64,000 nucleotides of DNA from Gammaproteobacteria bacterium (GCA_029289235.1 JARFTZ010000045.1:28702-92701); one strand, 5' to 3'; positions 41,178-50,390 are shown, numbered from the stretch's first letter. The notes: generated by a model from the letters alone, not told the origin. A program made the numbers and translations.

Positions 41178-42665
41178 TTACCGCGACCAGATCCAGTGGT
41201 TAAAACAGGCGCGCGCTGCGTCGATCAATTCTCCGGCAGTCAGGCCGACCGGTCCGGTGCCGGCGGCGACAAGTCGGTCGGCTGCCGCGCCGTGAACGTT
41301 TACGGCCGCCAGCAGCGCTTCTCGCGCGGAACTTCCCTGGGCGAGCAGGGCAGCCAGGATGCCTGTGAGCACATCGCCGCTGCCGGCCGTCGCCAGTCCC
41401 GGATTGCCGGAGGTGTTGACGAACCAGTCGCCCTCGGGCATCGCGACTATGGTGCCGCAGCCTTTCAGCGCGACGCAGGCCTTGAAACGTGCGGCGAGTC
41501 GGCTGGCAGCGCCGATGCGGTCATTCTGGATCTCTCCGGTCGAGCAATCGAGCAGGCGAGCGGCTTCCGCCGGGTGGGGAGTGAGCAGCGTCGGCGCGTG
41601 GCGCGCGGTGACGGCGACGTGGAGTTCAGGATTTTCGGCGAGGCGGTTCAGTGCGTCGGCGTCGAGAAGCAGCGGGATGTCCAGGCGGCAGGCGGTTTCC
41701 AGCAGTGCGATCACTTCGCCGTTGTTGCCCATGCCCGGCCCGCAGGCCAATGCCGTCAGGTCGGTGGCCAGCAGCCGGTCGGGGCGGCGGATCATCAATT
41801 CCGGCTGCAGCGGGTCGATGGCCGGCGCGTGCTCGTCGATCAGTCCGAGATAGATGCGTCCGCCGCCGAGGCGCAGCGCGGCGCGCGCGGCGAGAATCGC
41901 GGCACCGACCATTCCCGCCGAGCCGCCGAGGATGCCGACGTTGCCGAAGCTGCCCTTGTGTGAATTGCGACGGCGGGGCTGCAGCAGATTGGCAAACAGG
42001 TGTGGCGTGATCGTCCGGCCGGGCGGCGAGCCGAAGCTCTCTGGATCGAGGTCGAGTGCGGCGACGCTGACCTTGCCGCAGTAATCGGGACCGTCGGCGG
42101 TGAACAAGCCGGGCTTGGCGGCGATGAAGGTGATCGTGTGGCTGGCGCGGATGGTCGCGCCGCGCAGGCATCCGGTATCCGCATCGAGCCCGCTCGGGCA
42201 GTCGAGGGCAAGCAGCGGGCAATTGTCGCGTTCGGTGATCGCGTTGGCCTGGACGATCATTTCAGCGTATGCACCGGCGATGTCGCGGGTGAGTCCGATG
42301 CCGAAAAGGCCGTCGACGATCAGCGACCAGCGCCGGGCGGCCGGGATGTCGCTGCGTATCGTGCCGCCGGCTGCGGCAAAGCGGCGATAGGCGGCTGCTG
42401 CATCATGTGGCAGACGGGTTACGTCGCCCGGGAAAACCACGCACGTTTCAAAAAAGAGTTCGTTCAGCAGGCGGGCGACTTCGAAGGCATCGCCCCCGTT
42501 GTTGCCGGGGCCGGCGAGGATCAGCGCTGGCTGGCTGCGGTCGGCACAGATGGCCATGGCGAGATCGGCAGCGGCACGGCCCGCGCGTTGCATCAGCGGA
42601 AGTTCGGAGAAGGTGGTTTCGATCCGGCGGATGGCCTCGGTGGTGTAAAGCGGCATGGGTTGCAT
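41178..42665 (-). CDS. nnr: Bifunctional NAD(P)HX epimerase/dehydratase
   Basis: 495 residues. N-terminal YjeF_N epimerase (about 1-210, GPGNNGGDAFEVARLL) fused to a C-terminal ribokinase-like ADP-dependent dehydratase (about 225-495, LTPHPAEAARLL, and GSGDVLTGILAALLAQG). Repairs hydrated NAD(P)H. Fusion is the common bacterial form. The downstream neighbour 2-hydroxyacid dehydrogenase is NAD(P)-dependent but no functional link is proven. Confidence 0.93.
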   Translation of the reverse strand: MQPMPLYTTEAIRRIETTFSELPLMQRAGRAAADLAMAICADRSQPALILAGPGNNGGDAFEVARLLNELFFETCVVFPGDVTRLPHDAAAAYRRFAAAGGTIRSDIPAARRWSLIVDGLFGIGLTRDIAGAYAEMIVQANAITERDNCPLLALDCPSGLDADTGCLRGATIRASHTITFIAAKPGLFTADGPDYCGKVSVAALDLDPESFGSPPGRTITPHLFANLLQPRRRNSHKGSFGNVGILGGSAGMVGAAILAARAALRLGGGRIYLGLIDEHAPAIDPLQPELMIRRPDRLLATDLTALACGPGMGNNGEVIALLETACRLDIPLLLDADALNRLAENPELHVAVTARHAPTLLTPHPAEAARLLDCSTGEIQNDRIGAASRLAARFKACVALKGCGTIVAMPEGDWFVNTSGNPGLATAGSGDVLTGILAALLAQGSSAREALLAAVNVHGAAADRLVAAGTGPVGLTAGELIDAARACFNHWIWSR

Positions 42666-42711
42666 GGCTTGGGCTCTCGAAGCGGAGCCCTCATTCTAGC
42701 GCGACGGAACC

Positions 42712-43662
42712 TCAGCTCGCCTCTGACAGCAGACGCCCTTCGGCGAAAAAAAGGTCGAGGTTGTCGATGACCCGCCGGGCCATGGCGAGGCGCGTCTCCT
42801 CGGTCGCGCTGGCGATGTGCGGCAGCAGGACGACGTTGTCCAGGGCGAGCAGCGTTTCGGGAACGAACGGTTCGTTCTCGAAGACATCCAGTCCGGCTCC
42901 GCCGATGCGTTTTTCGATCAACGCGCGGATCAGCGCCTGCTCGTCGACTACGGAGCCGCGGGCAACGTTGATCAGGAAGCTGCGCGGACCGAGCGCGTCG
43001 AGTACCTCGTCGTTGATCAGGTGGCGCGTGCCCGGGCCGCCGGCGGTAATGACTACCAGGAAATCCGCCCAGCGCGCCAGATCCGGCAACGATGGCTCGT
43101 AGTCCCATGGCGCGTCGGGCACCGGGTGACGCGCGTGGTAACGGATGTCCATGTCGAAGCCGAGCGCGCGGCGGGCGATGGTCCTGCCGATGCGGCCCAG
43201 GCCGACGATGCCGAGGCGCGCGCCGCTGACCTTGCGTCCGAGGTGGAAGCTGTTCGGACCGCGCTCGGCCCACAGGCCGGAACGCACATAGCGGTCGGCT
43301 TCCGGAGTTGCCCGGGCGACATCGAGGATCAGCGCGATGGCCGTGTCGGCGACGCAGTCGTTGAGGATATCCGGGGTGTAGCCAACCGGGATGTTGCGTG
43401 CGCGTGCCGCCGACATGGCGATCTTGTCGACGCCGACGCCGAAGCACGAGATGACCTGCAAATTCGGCATCGCCGCGATCTGTTCGGCCGAGATGCCGAC
43501 GAGGGCGGAGGTGGCCACGCCGACGAACTCGCCGCCATGCGCGTTCAGGAAAACCACCGGATCGGCGGCGTTTTCGAGACGGGTGACGGCGTAGCGTTCG
43601 CGCAGCCCTTCTTCCAGAGCGGGTAGCAGGTTGCCGATTTGCAGGAGAGGACGTTTTTCCAT
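42712..43662 (-). CDS. D-2-hydroxyacid dehydrogenase (GhrB/hydroxypyruvate reductase-like)
   Basis: 316 residues. NAD(P)-binding GLGRIGRTIARR (about 153-164), catalytic Arg in INVARGSVVDE (about 233), Glu in FENEP (about 262) and His in LLPHIASATEETR (about 281). Reduces glyoxylate/hydroxypyruvate or similar 2-keto acids. The Rossmann loop ends in RYHARHP, suggesting NADPH preference. It ends just after an FMN-dependent hydroxyacid oxidase gene begins its own run, making a 2-hydroxyacid metabolism cluster with it. Confidence 0.9.
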   Translation of the reverse strand: MEKRPLLQIGNLLPALEEGLRERYAVTRLENAADPVVFLNAHGGEFVGVATSALVGISAEQIAAMPNLQVISCFGVGVDKIAMSAARARNIPVGYTPDILNDCVADTAIALILDVARATPEADRYVRSGLWAERGPNSFHLGRKVSGARLGIVGLGRIGRTIARRALGFDMDIRYHARHPVPDAPWDYEPSLPDLARWADFLVVITAGGPGTRHLINDEVLDALGPRSFLINVARGSVVDEQALIRALIEKRIGGAGLDVFENEPFVPETLLALDNVVLLPHIASATEETRLAMARRVIDNLDLFFAEGRLLSEAS

Positions 43663-43678
43663 GGTGGGCGGACTCCGG

Positions 43679-44830
43679 TCAGCGATGCAGATGGTCGGTG
43701 GTGAGTTCAGCGAGGCGGTTGATGCCGAGCAGGCCCATGTCGGCGCGGATTTCCTCGCTCAGGACCTTGATGGCATGCGCAACCCCGGCCTCGCCGGCGA
43801 TGGCGGCCGCGTAGTTGAACGGGCGGCCGACGAAGACGAAGCGCGCCCCGAGCGCCAGCGCCTTGATGATGTCGGTACCGCGTCGGAAACCGCTGTCGAT
43901 CATCACCGTCTGTTTTCCCGCCGCCTCGACGATCGCCGGCAGCGCGCGCATCGGCGACAGAGAACCGTCGAGCTGGCGGCCACCGTGGTTGGAAACGATC
44001 AGACCGTCGATGCCGATCTCGCCGGCGCGCCGCGCGTCGTCGGGATGCAGGATGCCCTTGAGTACCAGCACGCCTTTCCAGCGCTGGCGCATGCGCCGCA
44101 TGGCGTTCCAGTCGAGGTATTCGCGTCCGCTGAAATCGCGTTCGACGTTTTTCGCGATCAGCGAGGTGCCGCGCTCCGCCGTGTTGTTCTCGAAATGCGG
44201 GATGCCGTGCCGGACGATGGTGCGAAGGAACGTTCCGAGCGACCAGCGCGGATGGGTGATGCCGTCCCAGGCCAGGCGCAGGTTCGGTTCCAGCGGCGTC
44301 TTGAAGCGGTTGCGCACGTTGTTCTCGCGGTTGGGGACTACGGCCGAATCGACCGTCACCACCAGCACCTCGATGCCGGCGCGCGCGACGCGGTCGACGA
44401 GAGCATCGACCGCTGCCTCGTGGCGCGGCACGTAGAGCTGGAACCATGTACCCGGCGCCTGTTCGACGACTTCTTCCATGCGGATCAGCGCCGAACTGCT
44501 GAGTACCATCGGGATGCCGGCCTTCTGCGCAGCGCAGGCTAACGCGAGATCGCCGCGGTAGCCGGTCAACGAGCAGATGCCCATCGGCGCGATGCCGAAG
44601 GGCGCGGCGTGGCGGGTGCCGAACAGTTCAACCGACTGTTCGCGGGCGGAGACGTCGACCAGAACGCGCGGGCGGAAGAGGATCTCCTCGAAGACCTGGC
44701 GGTTGTCGCGCAGGCTCAGGTTGTTCTCGGTGGCCCCTTCAACGTAGCCGAACAACGGGCGGGGCAGCTTGCGGCAGGCGGCTTTCTCGAAATCGTCGAG
44801 GCTCAGGAAGCCGTTCAGCGATCGGGGCAT
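43679..44830 (-). CDS. lldD: FMN-dependent alpha-hydroxy-acid oxidase/dehydrogenase (LldD-like)
   Basis: 383 residues, TIM-barrel FMN enzyme. Seen: PFGIAPMGI and FQLYVPR early, catalytic His-Gly-Gly-Arg in SNHGGRQLDGS (about 262-272), and IDSGFRRGTDIIKALALGA for the FMN phosphate. Oxidises L-lactate or another 2-hydroxyacid. Upstream of the start is a 20-bp palindrome (44851-44870). Mandelate or glycolate are possible alternative substrates; I cannot separate them by sequence alone. Confidence 0.88.
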   Translation of the reverse strand: MPRSLNGFLSLDDFEKAACRKLPRPLFGYVEGATENNLSLRDNRQVFEEILFRPRVLVDVSAREQSVELFGTRHAAPFGIAPMGICSLTGYRGDLALACAAQKAGIPMVLSSSALIRMEEVVEQAPGTWFQLYVPRHEAAVDALVDRVARAGIEVLVVTVDSAVVPNRENNVRNRFKTPLEPNLRLAWDGITHPRWSLGTFLRTIVRHGIPHFENNTAERGTSLIAKNVERDFSGREYLDWNAMRRMRQRWKGVLVLKGILHPDDARRAGEIGIDGLIVSNHGGRQLDGSLSPMRALPAIVEAAGKQTVMIDSGFRRGTDIIKALALGARFVFVGRPFNYAAAIAGEAGVAHAIKVLSEEIRADMGLLGINRLAELTTDHLHR

Positions 44831-44850
44831 GTCGTCACGAGTCCAGGAAT

Positions 44851-44870
44851 GTCATCGGACGTACGATGAC
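44851..44870. promoter_or_regulatory. Palindrome upstream of the lldD-like gene
   Basis: Inverted repeat GTCATCG / CGATGAC around a 6-bp centre GACGTA, 20 bp before the lldD-like start codon and in the divergent promoter gap. Operator candidate; no regulator gene lies nearby. Confidence 0.4.
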
Positions 44871-44979
44871 ACAGTGGAATTGGAAAATAAAGTCCTTTTG
44901 TGCCTTGTTTGAAACCGATGCGAACTTTTGTCGCGGAAGTCGTTCCGACTCACATTGCCTTGACTCTTCACCCGTTCGA

Positions 44980-45183
44980 ATGCCGCCGTCTGTTCCGTCT
45001 CTGCCTGATTCCGACGTTGTCGACTCGCCGTGCGTCAACCTCTGCCGTCTCGACGAGCGCAGCGGCCTGTGTTGCGGTTGCCTGCGCACGCTCGATGAAA
45101 TCACTGCCTGGGGGTCGGCGTCGGTTGCGCGGAAGCGGGCGATCCTTGATGAAATCAGGCGGCGGGAGCGCGTATTTTCATGA
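44980..45183 (+). CDS. DUF1289-family Cys-rich small protein
   Basis: 67 residues, with the family pattern SPCVNLCRLDERSGLCCGCLRTLDEI (C-x3-C ... CC-x-GC-x-RT) and a helical tail ARKRAILDEIRRRE; split by the dots for reading. The in-frame sequence upstream of this ATG (from 44866) lacks family features. DUF1289 proteins are presumed Fe-S or zinc binding; role unknown. Its stop overlaps the start of a second Cys-rich protein. Confidence 0.8.
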   Translation: MPPSVPSLPDSDVVDSPCVNLCRLDERSGLCCGCLRTLDEITAWGSASVARKRAILDEIRRRERVFS

Positions 45184-45353
45184 ACGAGACGACTTCGACG
45201 CCAGAACCGTTCTATGTCTGTGCCGGGATCTGCCGCGTGAACCCGGACACCAACTGTTGCATCGGCTGTGGCCGGCCGTGGGGGATGCCGGCGTCGCCGG
45301 TCGCCGAGCCTCTCGCCGGCAAGGCGACCTCCGCTCCGGAAGGCATTGATTGA
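45180..45353 (+). CDS. Second Cys-rich DUF1289-like mini-protein
   Basis: 57 residues, ATG overlapping the DUF1289 stop (ATGA). The Cys pattern CAGICRVNPDTNCCIGCGR repeats that of the preceding protein (C-x3-C-R ... CC-x-GC-x-R), so the two look like tandem paralogues. The C-terminal part is Ala/Pro-rich with no domain. I know of no assigned function. Confidence 0.65.
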   Translation: MNETTSTPEPFYVCAGICRVNPDTNCCIGCGRPWGMPASPVAEPLAGKATSAPEGID

Positions 45354-45457
45354 TCGCCCTTCCTTTTTACGATCGGAGGAAAAAGGCGTAAACTGGCCGC
45401 TTGCTCAATTTTGGCCGGAACAATCGCTGTGTCCGGCCCTTTCGGCGATCGACCCTC

Positions 45458-46678
45458 ATGAAAACCAGTACCCTGCAGAAACCGGTGGAACGCATCGTAT
45501 CCCCAGATTTCGACTCGATTTTCTCCTCCCGGGCGAAGGCAATCCAGAGTTCGGCAATCCGCGAAATCCTCAAGGTGACCGAGCGCCCCGAAGTGATTTC
45601 CTTTGCGGGTGGGCTTCCTGCCCCTGAAACATTCCCGGTCAAGGAAACGCTGGCGGCCATGGAGCGGGTGCTGACGGCAAGCGGCCGGGAAGCGCTGCAA
45701 TACAGCACGACGGAAGGCTTCGCGCCGCTGCGCGAATGGATCGCCAGGCGCAACAGCACGCCGGACGCGCCGGTGCATCCGGATCAGGTGCTGATGGTCT
45801 CAGGCTCGCAGCAAGGGCTCGACCTTCTCGCCAAGGTGTTGATCGATCCGGGCGACCGGGTGCTGGTTGAGACGCCGACCTATCTTGGCGCGTTGCAGGC
45901 ATTTTCGCTGTTCGAGCCGACGTACGTTTCCATTCCGTCCGACGACGACGGTGTGATCCCGGAGGCCATGGGCGAATCGCTGCGCGGGGCGAAATTCCTC
46001 TACTGCCTGCCGAATTTCCAGAACCCCACCGGGCGCCTGCTGGCCGAGGAACGTCGCTATCAGCTTGCCCAAAAGGCGCGCGAACTCGATCTGCTCATCC
46101 TCGAAGACGATCCGTACGGCGAACTGTCCTACGCGGGCGACACGCCGCCGTCGATCCGCTCGCTGGCTCCGGAACGCACCGTGTATATGGGTTCGTTCTC
46201 CAAGGTACTTGCCCCCGGCATCCGCCTGGGCTATGTGATCGCGCCAGAAGCGCTGCGCGCCAAGCTCGTTCAGGCCAAGCAGGCGACCGATCTGCATACG
46301 TCGACGCTGTCGCAGATGGCGGCGTACGAGGTGGTCAAGGACGGCTTCCTCGATTCGCACATCCCGACGATCCGCAAGCTCTACAGCGACCAGTGCCAGG
46401 CGATGTTGTCCGCCCTGTCGCGGCACATGCCCGAAGGCGTGCGCTGGAATGCGCCGAAGGGCGGGATGTTCCTCTGGGCGGAACTGCCGCAGGGCATGGA
46501 TGCTACGGCCTTGCTCACCAAGGCCGTGGAAAACAATGTCGCTTTCGTTCCCGGCATGCCGTTCTTTGCCGAGAATCCGTCGATCGAATCGCTGCGCCTG
46601 GCTTTCGTGACGGTGCCGCCACCGCGCATCGAGGAGGGCGTCAAGCGCCTTGCCGAGTTGATTCGCGCCAGCCGCTGA
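45458..46678 (+). CDS. PLP-dependent aminotransferase (2-aminoadipate/aromatic type, class I/II)
   Basis: 406 residues from ATG 45458; an upstream in-frame ATG at 45401 adds an atypical tail. Fold-type I: SFAGGLPAPETFP, YSTTEGFAPLREWIA, NFQNPTGR, catalytic Lys in GSFSKVLAPGIRLGYV, and C-terminal Arg in LRLAFVT. Resembles LysN/AruH-like enzymes that act on 2-aminoadipate, branched-chain or aromatic amino acids; no GntR domain, so not MocR. Exact substrate unresolved. Confidence 0.85.
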   Translation: MKTSTLQKPVERIVSPDFDSIFSSRAKAIQSSAIREILKVTERPEVISFAGGLPAPETFPVKETLAAMERVLTASGREALQYSTTEGFAPLREWIARRNSTPDAPVHPDQVLMVSGSQQGLDLLAKVLIDPGDRVLVETPTYLGALQAFSLFEPTYVSIPSDDDGVIPEAMGESLRGAKFLYCLPNFQNPTGRLLAEERRYQLAQKARELDLLILEDDPYGELSYAGDTPPSIRSLAPERTVYMGSFSKVLAPGIRLGYVIAPEALRAKLVQAKQATDLHTSTLSQMAAYEVVKDGFLDSHIPTIRKLYSDQCQAMLSALSRHMPEGVRWNAPKGGMFLWAELPQGMDATALLTKAVENNVAFVPGMPFFAENPSIESLRLAFVTVPPPRIEEGVKRLAELIRASR

Positions 46679-46698
46679 GCCGGGCACGCCAAAGAAAG

Positions 46699-46733
46699 AA
46701 GCCGGAACGTCCGTGAGGGCGTTCCGGCTTTTG
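46699..46733. terminator. Terminator between aminotransferase and gltX
   Basis: Eleven-base-pair perfect stem AAGCCGGAACG / CGTTCCGGCTT, 10-base loop, flanked by A-rich and T-rich runs; serves both convergent genes. Confidence 0.8.
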
Positions 46734-46749
46734 TTCGGGTACAGGAAAA

Positions 46750-48138
46750 CTATACGGCAGCGGCCAGCCGCTTGAGCACCTGTTCGCGCGGGAACAGCGC
46801 GACGACCGCGTCGACCGACGGGGTTTGCGCCTGCCCGGTGAGCAGCACGCGCAACGGCATGGCCAGCTTCGGCATCTTCAGGCCGTGCGTGCCGATGCAC
46901 TGCTTGATCAGGGCGCCGATCGCGGGAGCTTCCCAGGCAACGTCCTTGATGCCGGCGATGAAATCCGCCAGCGCCGGCTTTGCTTCCGGCGCCAGATGCT
47001 GCGCCAGCAGTTCGGCGTTCGGCGTCAGCTCGATGTAGAACACTTCGGCTGCGTCGGCCAGTTCGTTCAAATTGGTGACGCGCTCCTTGTAAAGGCCGAT
47101 GATCGCTTCGAGCGACGGTGTTTCGGTGACGACGACCCTGCGCGTTTCCAGCCGCGGCTTGACCAGCGCGGCCAGGCGCGCGTTGTCAGCGAGCTTGAGG
47201 TAGTGGGCGTTGAGCCAGTTCAGTTTCTCGGTGTTGAATTGCGCAGCCGACGGGGTGATGTGGTCGAGGTCGAACCAGGCGCAGAACTGTTCCATCGAGA
47301 ACACTTCGTCATCGCCGTGCGACCAGCCGAGACGGGCGAGATAGTTGAGCACCGCCTCCGGCAGGTAGCCGTCCTCATGGTATTGCATGACGCTGACTGC
47401 GCCGTGGCGCTTGGACAGCTTCTGGCCGTCGTCGCCGAGAATCATCGACAGGTGCGCGTAAAGCGGCACGTCGGCGCCCAGCGCCTTGAGGATGTTGATC
47501 TGGCGCGGCGTGTTGTTGACGTGATCGTCGCCGCGGATGACGTGAGTGATCTTCATGTCCCAGTCGTCGACGACGACGCAGAAGTTGTAGGTCGGCGTGC
47601 CGTCCTGGCGGGCGATGATCAGGTCGTCCATTTCCGCGTTGGCGATTTCGATGCGTCCCTTGACCAGATCATCCCAGGCGACGACACCGTCGGTCGGGTT
47701 CTTGAACCGGATGACCGGAAGAACGCCTGCGGGCGGGGTGGGCAGCGTCTTGCCCGGCTCCGGGCGCCAGGTGCCGTCGTAACGCGGCTTCAACCCCTTG
47801 GCGCGTTGTTCCTCGCGCATCGCGTCGAGTTCTTCCGGCGTCGTGTAGCAGTAATAGGCGTGTCCGTCGGCGAGCATCTGCCGGATCACTTCCTTGTAGC
47901 GATCCATGCGCTGCATCTGATAGAACGGTCCCTCGTCGTGCGCGAGTCCCAGCCACTCCATGCCGTCGAGAATCGCCTGCACCGCCGCAGGGGTTGAACG
48001 GGCGACGTCGGTGTCCTCGATGCGCAGGACGAACTGGCCTTGGTGGTGGCGGGCGAACGCCCAGGAAAACAGCGCGGTGCGCGCGCCGCCGATATGCAGG
48101 AAACCGGTCGGGGATGGGGCGAAACGAGTGCGAATCAT
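46750..48138 (-). CDS. gltX: Glutamyl-tRNA synthetase
   Basis: 462 residues. N-terminus [18 protein letters not shown] with the HIGH-like motif; class I KMSKS-like motif KLSKRHGA (about residue 241). Start at 48138 matches the family; the longer frame to 48231 adds an unrelated tail. Charges tRNA-Glu. It lacks the Cys zinc cluster found in E. coli GltX, as is common. Confidence 0.95.
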   Translation of the reverse strand: MIRTRFAPSPTGFLHIGGARTALFSWAFARHHQGQFVLRIEDTDVARSTPAAVQAILDGMEWLGLAHDEGPFYQMQRMDRYKEVIRQMLADGHAYYCYTTPEELDAMREEQRAKGLKPRYDGTWRPEPGKTLPTPPAGVLPVIRFKNPTDGVVAWDDLVKGRIEIANAEMDDLIIARQDGTPTYNFCVVVDDWDMKITHVIRGDDHVNNTPRQINILKALGADVPLYAHLSMILGDDGQKLSKRHGAVSVMQYHEDGYLPEAVLNYLARLGWSHGDDEVFSMEQFCAWFDLDHITPSAAQFNTEKLNWLNAHYLKLADNARLAALVKPRLETRRVVVTETPSLEAIIGLYKERVTNLNELADAAEVFYIELTPNAELLAQHLAPEAKPALADFIAGIKDVAWEAPAIGALIKQCIGTHGLKMPKLAMPLRVLLTGQAQTPSVDAVVALFPREQVLKRLAAAV

Positions 48139-48246
48139 TATTACGGGCCGAAAAGCGAAAGGCCGTATTGTAAGGGATGTTCGCTCACGCACGAGGCGCA
48201 GGGTCTGCCGAATGGCCTCCCCGGGGCGCATTCGGCGGATCGGGGA

Positions 48247-48792
48247 TCAATAGCCCGGCGGAGGCGGTGGCGGATTGCCGGGCGGCGGCGCGGGAATGGT
48301 CTTGCCGCCCGTCGTCTGCGGCGACGAATAGGTCGCGGGCGCCTGTTGCAGCGTTCGCGCCATGTCGGCAGATACAGGAACCTTGTGGCCGCGCGCGTAC
48401 ATGCACTGGATATACGCATTGTCGTACTGGCGCTGTGTGCCGTAGGCCGAGCGCTGTCCTGTTTCCGAACCGGCAACGGTGCCGAACAGCAAGCCAGTGC
48501 CCGCGCCGACACCGGCGCCGCTTTTGCCGCCGATTGCCGCGCCGGCCACTGCACCGACCGCGGTTCCGAGGGCCGCACTGCGTACCGTCGAGTCGCTGGC
48601 GGCTTTTTCCGCAGTCGTGCCGCCGATCTGGTGGAACGCATAGCGCTGGCATTCCGCGTCGTCAAAGCGGAACTGCTCGAATGTCTTGCCCGTGCCGGGC
48701 AGGGCCAATTTGCTCGGGCCGGTCGGTATGCTGGTGCAGCCTCCGAGGACGAGGATGGCAACCGCGCCGAATGTGGCATGGATCTTTTTCAT
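48247..48792 (-). CDS. Glycine-zipper lipoprotein
   Basis: 181 residues; signal peptide with lipobox LGGC (Cys19). The middle (about 70-115) holds a glycine-zipper pattern (GTAVGAVAGAAIGGKSGAGVG) which often spans or packs against the outer membrane. C-terminus is Pro-rich (PPPGNPPPPPPGY). Function unknown; such proteins occur with envelope stress genes. Its upstream neighbour is another secreted protein in the same direction. Confidence 0.72.
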   Translation of the reverse strand: MKKIHATFGAVAILVLGGCTSIPTGPSKLALPGTGKTFEQFRFDDAECQRYAFHQIGGTTAEKAASDSTVRSAALGTAVGAVAGAAIGGKSGAGVGAGTGLLFGTVAGSETGQRSAYGTQRQYDNAYIQCMYARGHKVPVSADMARTLQQAPATYSSPQTTGGKTIPAPPPGNPPPPPPGY

Positions 48793-48806
48793 GGTCGTTC
48801 TCCGGA

Positions 48807-49160
48807 TTACCTGCCTGATTGTGGCCGTGGCAAAACCTTCAGCCAGCCACCAGGGCATTCGCGCACGTCGGGATAGTAGCCTTCGGGCGACTGACAGTAG
48901 TACCAATAGCCGGAAGGCGTCGCCGTTTCCATGGGTTGCTGCTCTATGTACACCGGCGGGGCCGGTTGTTCGATCACAACCGGAGGATAGTACGGCGGAT
49001 AGTAGTAAGGATGGGGCGGGTAATACCACGGCCCCCAGTACGGCCCGATAACGACGCCGACTCCGACGCGGCTGCGATAATGAACCCGGTCGGCGAGCGC
49101 ATCGCCGATGGCCCCGATGCCGAGGAGAAAAACCATGGCAACGGATAGTGTTTTTTTCAT
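48807..49160 (-). CDS. Secreted Pro/Tyr-rich hypothetical protein
   Basis: 117 residues: signal peptide (1-23, AIGDALA-DR), a Tyr/Pro-rich low-complexity centre (PPHPYYYPPYYPP) and a conserved-looking tail GYWYYCQSPEGYYPDVREC with two Cys. The tail YYCxxPxGYYPxVxxC recurs in many proteobacterial periplasmic proteins of unknown function. Fifteen bases upstream of the glycine-zipper lipoprotein gene, likely one unit. Confidence 0.7.
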   Translation of the reverse strand: MKKTLSVAMVFLLGIGAIGDALADRVHYRSRVGVGVVIGPYWGPWYYPPHPYYYPPYYPPVVIEQPAPPVYIEQQPMETATPSGYWYYCQSPEGYYPDVRECPGGWLKVLPRPQSGR

Positions 49161-49311
49161 CTGAAACCCCTGTGCAAGCTCGAAGGAATACGCTGTTTCC
49201 GAAAAGCCGGTTCGCCCGGCGAGTCCCGTATTTTGATCCGATCCCGGTGCGTTGGCAGCGCTGCGTCGATGATGTTTGTAACGATTTGTTTCGTTCAGGA
49301 TGGCAAACCAT

Positions 49312-49340
49312 TTGACCGCGGGCCGGGCTTATGGTTAAAT
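49312..49340 (+). promoter_or_regulatory. Promoter of tRNA-Val
   Basis: TTGACC (-35, 49312-49317), 17-bp spacer, TTAAAT (-10, 49335-49340), then a GC-rich discriminator (CTCGCGCCTC) of the kind linked to stringent control, 14 bases before the tRNA. Confidence 0.65.
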
Positions 49341-49354
49341 CTCGCGCCTCGATT

Positions 49355-49429
49355 GGGCGGTTAGCTCAGCGGTAGAGCACTGCCTTCACACGGCAGGGGT
49401 CACTGGTTCGATCCCAGTACCGCCCACCA
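49355..49429 (+). tRNA. tRNA-Val (anticodon CAC)
   Basis: 75 nt including encoded CCA. Acceptor stem GGGCGGT / ACCGCCC, D arm GCTC...GAGC, anticodon stem CTGCC / GGCAG with loop TTCACAC giving anticodon CAC, T arm ACTGG-TTCGATC-CCAGT, discriminator A. It is the integration site of the element that follows: its 3' part is duplicated at 63527-63574. Confidence 0.97.
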
Positions 49430-49430
49430 G
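49383..49430 (+). repeat. attL: 48-bp direct repeat within tRNA-Val
   Basis: The 48 bases from the 3' side of the anticodon stem to one base past CCA are identical to 63527-63574. Identity stops abruptly on both sides. With an adjacent tyrosine integrase gene this defines the left junction; the tRNA remains intact because the element carries its own 3' end. Confidence 0.93.
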
Positions 49431-49502
49431 AGCCACACGGCTCAAGGGATTCATGCTTGCGGCAGGCAACTTTTTGCACAGTGCACAAAAGGAGCCTGAA
49501 AA

Positions 49503-50390
49503 ATGCGTCCCAAAGTCGATTTGCGCCAGGCAATGGCGCAAGTAGCTCAACACGTCGCCACCGACATGACCTTCCGCGAGCTGGTCGCGGCCTACTGTGC
49601 CGTTCAGTTCGACGGCGCCGATCTGCGTCTCCGCAAGTGGGTCGATTGCTTCGGCGACGAGTCCGCTTGGTCCATCACCGCCGATCAAGTCGCCCTGGCC
49701 GCCGAGGCCCTGCGCCAATCCGGCTATTATCGCCCCGCCTCGATCAATCGCGACACCTCGCACATCGGCACTATCTATCGCTGGGCCAAACAGAAACGCA
49801 TGGCGCCGCGCGGCTTTGTCTCGCCGACGCTGGGCGTGGTGCGTTACGACGAGGCTATCCGGCGCGTCGAAATCAGCGCCGCCGAAATCACCAAGCTGTT
49901 GTGCGGCGCCCTGGCGCACCGGGACCGGCGTTTTGCCGTCTACGTTCGGCTGCTCATGGAAACCGGCGCACGGCGCGGGGAAGTGCGCGAGCGCCGCTGG
50001 CAGGACGTCGACCTCGACGGCCGCAGCATCACCGTGCTCGAAACCAAGACCGACAAGCCGCGCGTGCTGTTCTTTTCCGAGGAAACGGCCGCGCTGATGC
50101 GCCGCGTCTGGCCCAAGCGCAACCCCGAGGATCTGCTGTTCGAGGGGCGGCGCAAGAACTACCCGATCAACTACCGGCGCGCCTGGGAAGACCTCACCGC
50201 CGCGATCGGGCGCCCCGATCTGCACCAGCATGATCTTCGGCACCACCGCGCCGCCGAGTTGCTGAAAGCCGGCACGACCCTCGGCGTGGCGGCGCAAGTC
50301 CTGGGGCATTCCAGTCTGATCCTGCAGCGGCGCTACGGGCATCTGGAAAACGCCGCGCTACGGGCCGCGACGGAGGCGTCATGGCGCTAA
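49503..50390 (+). CDS. int: Site-specific tyrosine recombinase (integrase)
   Basis: 295 residues. SAM-like core-binding region (about 20-115) and catalytic domain with R157 (TGARRGE), K182/K185 region, H243-x-x-R246 (HDLRH), H269 (LGHSS) and nucleophile Y278 (RRYGHL). All catalytic residues are present, so it should be active. No clear N-terminal arm-binding domain. Starts 73 bp after the tRNA with AAAGGAG upstream; a TGCAC-A-GTGCA palindrome (49475-49485) overlaps that region and may be an operator. Confidence 0.92.
   Translation: MRPKVDLRQAMAQVAQHVATDMTFRELVAAYCAVQFDGADLRLRKWVDCFGDESAWSITADQVALAAEALRQSGYYRPASINRDTSHIGTIYRWAKQKRMAPRGFVSPTLGVVRYDEAIRRVEISAAEITKLLCGALAHRDRRFAVYVRLLMETGARRGEVRERRWQDVDLDGRSITVLETKTDKPRVLFFSEETAALMRRVWPKRNPEDLLFEGRRKNYPINYRRAWEDLTAAIGRPDLHQHDLRHHRAAELLKAGTTLGVAAQVLGHSSLILQRRYGHLENAALRAATEASWR

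Noticed and set aside
45180..45353. Reading the second Cys-rich frame as a frameshifted extension of the first DUF1289 gene
   Set aside because: The first gene already ends with a complete family domain and the second has its own ATG and its own full Cys motif, so a separate gene is simpler.
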